Shown here piece after piece: positions 62,279 to 64,000 of a stretch of 64,000 nt of DNA (its first letter is position 1; every line of letters starts with the position of its first letter). Under the pieces are notes generated by a model. It saw only the letters and a program-made list of their open reading frames with translations. It did no database searches and was not told where the DNA came from. Source of the DNA: Ceratothoa steindachneri (lineage: Eukaryota > Arthropoda > Malacostraca > Isopoda > Cymothoidae); contig OZ018317.1 of NCBI GenBank assembly GCA_963969495.1, forward strand, positions 227,312,738 through 227,376,737, in the 5' to 3' direction. The position numbers and the translations under genes were made by a program.

Positions 62279-64000
62279 ATATTTTGTCCTCTTTGTTAAT
62301 TTTAAAATTCATGAAAATGCATACCTTAGTGTACATAAGATAGTACTAGATGATATTTAATAATTATTTCATGCAAAATTAATTTAGAGACCTATGGCAA
62401 TAGTAGTCTTTCATACTAAGCTGCATGAACTTTCTTTCTCTCTTATTCTCCAATGATTTTGCGTCTGAATCCGAATGAAATCCACTTGAATTCCTTTCCT
62501 GCTAAAATAGTTCCTAATGTAAGATGCACTTTCTCCTCATCGCCTTTCTTCAAAAGCTTGGGACTTAGAACTTTCCTTTTAATTATCTCCTTCTCCTCGC
62601 TGAAAGAGAAGATGCAGTGCTCTGAAAATGAAAGAAAGGAGAAGGAAGATTTTTCATTTCTCACATTAAATAAAAGCTGGTTGCTAAGAAAATTGCTAAA
62701 TCCCGCGATGGATCGTTTAAAGGTTAATACGATCTCGTCATGTGATTTTAATCAAGAAAACCTCTGCTTTCGTCTGGTTTATAAAAACAATATTTCAGAA
62801 GCCAGCCCCTCTTTCCTAAATAATCCTTATGTAGATAACTTTTTTTTCTTAACGCAATACATTTATACATTTGAAAAATAACATGGAGCTGTTTGAAAAA
62901 CGAGTAGTTTTCAAAAGCTGATAAACATGTTTGCTAATGAGTAAAAAATAAAATATTAGGTTTAAGTTCATGGTAAAGATTCCTGAAAATTCTTCCATGA
63001 GCTTGTTTTCAGCTGTGTATCGTTTAATACACATTAGAATTAAATCTGCCTGATTACAAATACCTAGAGATATTTATGTTATATTAACCGAAACATCTAG
63101 TAAAAGTCCTACCTTCGTAGCCTGAGGCAAGTCTAAGTTCAGGTAACAATGAGTTGGAAACAAAATCCAATCAATGTATTTGTATTACACATAGATCAAA
63201 CACATTAGCATATATATAGTATGCGTTAATATCTCCTTATGTAAAAAAATTGTAAAATAATATGTTGAAAATTTTAAACATATATTTTTTGATAAATAGC
63301 TGTTATATAAAATTAGATAACTATAAATTATTCACTATACTGGAAACTTTTTCAAGCATTGATACAAGAATGTAATAAACTTTTTCTATGATATTCCCAT
63401 TCCTACCAGCGGAGCTGTTTGCATCTCACAGGGAGATAAAAAAAAAGAGAGAAAAAAGTAAAGGAGAGAGAAAGAGAGGGGGAAATGGGGAGAAAGGAAA
63501 GTGGAGATAAAGAAAAAAAGGAGAGAAAGAAAGAAGGGTAGAATTGAGTAAAAGAGGAGAGAAAAATAGAAATATACAATGAGAAATAGGGAGAAGCGCC
63601 TCTTCTGAATCTATAAATAACTTACCTTAAAATAAATAAAGAAGTAAATAAAAAAAAGGTAAAAAAATATTACGAAAGATATATCAGAAGTGTATTGAAA
63701 TAAGAACAAATGAAAATTTAATAAGAATCGTACCCTTCAACTATCGAGGGAAAATTAGCGCTATATAATAGAGTGATTATAACTTTTAAAAAACACACTA
63801 AAACTTCATTTCCCTATTGAGACAACTGTCTGCTTCAATTTAAGTAACTAATAATATGAGAACTAACACATTCTTCAGGGTTAGAAGCTATGAAAGTTGA
63901 TTTTCTTTTAGTTTTTAAATGTAATATTGGACTAAATAATTTTCAATGCAATTAGGAAGGTAAAAATAAAAAAAAATACATATTCTAAAGGGAAGACGAT

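Overview
The window reads as intergenic, transposon-saturated DNA from an animal, most likely an arthropod and possibly a crustacean. This is inferred from long (TA)n and (CT)n microsatellites, BEL/Pao, Tc1/mariner and several non-LTR families; the species cannot be fixed from this sequence alone. No confident single-copy host gene, tRNA or rRNA was found. Most recognisable coding sequence belongs to mobile elements, and most copies are broken.

Layout. 1-870 holds the worn end of a Jockey-like reverse transcriptase. 1230-3050 holds the relics of at least two genes I do not recognise. 3405-4000 is a (TA)n/(CT)n/(CCCCCT)n tract ending in a 200-base assembly gap. 4001-14884 carries three CR1/L2-like non-LTR retrotransposons, all on the + strand and head to tail: element 1 (4001-7050, 5' end in the gap), element 2 (about 7376-11991, essentially complete, with a zinc/coiled-coil/SGNH-esterase ORF1 and an endonuclease-RT ORF2), and element 3 (about 12000-14570, 5'-truncated). 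Each ends in a folded 3' UTR and a 10-nt terminal repeat that runs into microsatellite.

15990-16420 is a second RT relic. 19789-21197 is a complete Tc1-like transposon with an intact transposase and perfect terminal repeats. 21452-28422 is an I-like LINE with RNase H on the - strand (copy A). 29650-35280 is a degenerate BEL/Pao LTR element (- strand), apparently interrupted at 31500-32410 by an LTR-like GC-rich block. 37721-39296 is a dead Tc1 element with arms of about 185 bp. 39788-52115 is a stack of I-like LINE copies (B, C, D, E), all on the - strand. Two relics of another mariner-like transposase lie at 52390-52720 and 61005-61620. The remaining right-hand third is AT-rich and nearly featureless.

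Most interesting: elements 1 and 2 both have ORF2 in the -1 frame relative to ORF1, with no ATG before the endonuclease domain. Both carry the canonical slippery heptamer GGGAAAC exactly 9 nt before the ORF1 stop, followed 10 nt later by a hairpin. This looks like a programmed -1 ribosomal frameshift fusing the esterase ORF1 to the EN-RT ORF2. In addition, all three elements end in the same two-tier hairpin capped by a GUAA (GNRA) tetraloop. Its stems are rebuilt with different bases in different copies, which is the signature of a selected RNA structure, presumably the RT recognition site.
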